Source: Clostridiales bacterium
Lineage (GTDB): Bacteria; Bacillota; Clostridia; Oscillospirales; Oscillospiraceae
Assembly: GCA_019421975.1 (NCBI GenBank)
Contig: JAHZEE010000019.1
Span: 1 to 14,783, forward strand
Direction: 5' to 3'
DNA length: 14,783 nt
The notes beneath the pieces were generated by a model, which was given only the letters and a program-made list of their open reading frames with translations, did no database searches and was not told where the DNA came from. Positions within the stretch are counted from its first letter, which is position 1; each line of letters begins with the position of its first letter. Shown piece by piece: positions 14,014-14,783 of the stretch. The position numbers were made by a program, and so were the translations under genes.

Positions 14014-14783
14014 GGCAACTCCTCCAAATACTGCTCCAGCGGGATCCCCTTGAACTTGTCACGGTTATCCCGATTTTTGATGATCAGTGTCCGCACGGTG
14101 TCCATGGCCAGCTGGGTGCTCTGCTCCAACGGCAGCCCCGCCATCATCTTGCCCACCAGAACTGCGGAAAAGAGGTCGCCCGTGCCCGGAAACTGGACCG
14201 GGACCGGCTCAAAGGGCAGGAAGAATTGCCTGTTTTCCGCCGCATTCCACCCCAGCACCTGGGCCTGGCCCTCCACGCAGGCACTGGTAATCACAATGGA
14301 TCCGGTGCAGAGCTCACGCAGGCTAGCCACCAGACGGTTCGCCTTGAAACCGGTCCGCCAGGAACATGGCCTCTGTGAAATTGGGCATCATCACATCCGC
14401 AACCCGGCACAGCTGCCGCATGTGGCTGACCGTCTGCGCGGAAACGCCGTTGTAAAGCCTGCCGTTGTCTCCCATGATGGGATCGACAAATACGCGGGTT
14501 CCCCGCTGCCGCTGCTCGCCGCAGTACGCCGCCACCAGGGCAGCCTGCTCCTCTGAAATGATGAAGCCGGTGCTGATGCAGTCAAAGGTGAATCCCAGCT
14601 TCTTCCATACCGCCAGCGTATTTTTCATGTATTGCGTTGTGTCCAGGATGTCGAAGGTCCCATAGTCCAGCGTGTTGGACACCAGCGCAGTCGGCAGGTT
14701 ATAGAGATGATAGCCCATATGCGACAGGACCGGGATCATCGCAGCCAACGCCACTTTTCCATAGCCCGGCATGTCGTTAATCA
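14010..14783 (-). pseudogene. Pyridoxamine/pyridoxal kinase (PdxK/PdxY-type), frameshifted, 5' end outside window
   Basis: The minus strand encodes a ribokinase-fold vitamin B6 kinase in two frames. The first part (from the window edge to a stop at 14323-14325) has INDMPGYGKVAL, LPTALVSNT, STGFI and VDPIMGDNGRLYNG, then NFTEAMFLADRF. The second (to 14010) has IVITSA, the ATP-site PGTGDLFSAVLVG and the end of the protein. Reading shifts by one base between about 14325 and 14345; joined, the two parts account for the family length. The enzyme phosphorylates pyridoxal, pyridoxine or pyridoxamine to keep PLP supplied. The conserved motifs are otherwise intact, so the shift may be recent or a sequencing or assembly error. 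Confidence 0.75.

Overview
The window looks like chromosome of a GC-rich gut Clostridia member (Bacillota, perhaps Oscillospiraceae-like). This rests on strong AGGAGG-type ribosome sites, a low-complexity NTD-rich lipoprotein linker, TTGACA-type promoters, and mobile-element debris of the kind found in gut Firmicutes. Taxonomy is an inference; no marker gene is present.

Region 1 (1-9681, + strand, GC-rich) is one long apparent operon. A promoter (61-90) drives a structured leader that encodes a 12-residue peptide ending inside an intrinsic terminator. Behind it lie a complete Liv/HAAT-type ABC importer (livG, livF, livH, livM and a binding lipoprotein), a creatininase-family amidohydrolase, a NodB-fold (polysaccharide deacetylase-like) protein, a serine/threonine-dehydratase-like PLP enzyme, a type I asparaginase and a small TfoX-N protein. 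Together these suggest attenuation-controlled uptake and breakdown of an amide- or lactam-containing nitrogen compound. The substrate is unknown.

Region 2 (about 9682-13720, visibly AT-richer) is an acquired island. Its left part is mobile-element wreckage: a frameshifted small Cys-rich ORF and a RepA-like remnant. Its core is a compact peptide-modification locus: a divergent HxlR regulator with the family N-terminal Cys, a 45-residue precursor with two ACGS-ACGA repeats, a radical SAM/SPASM maturase, a nitroreductase-family flavoprotein and a PPC/DUF296 protein. Its right end is the C-terminal stub of a large serine recombinase. The locus fits the in-silico ACGX-repeat radical SAM system, whose product is, as far as I know, uncharacterised. 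This is the most interesting part of the window.

Region 3 (13740-14783, - strand, GC-rich) returns to the core genome: a pyridoxamine/pyridoxal kinase gene that runs off the window and carries a frameshift, overlapped by a TIGR04076-type small protein gene.
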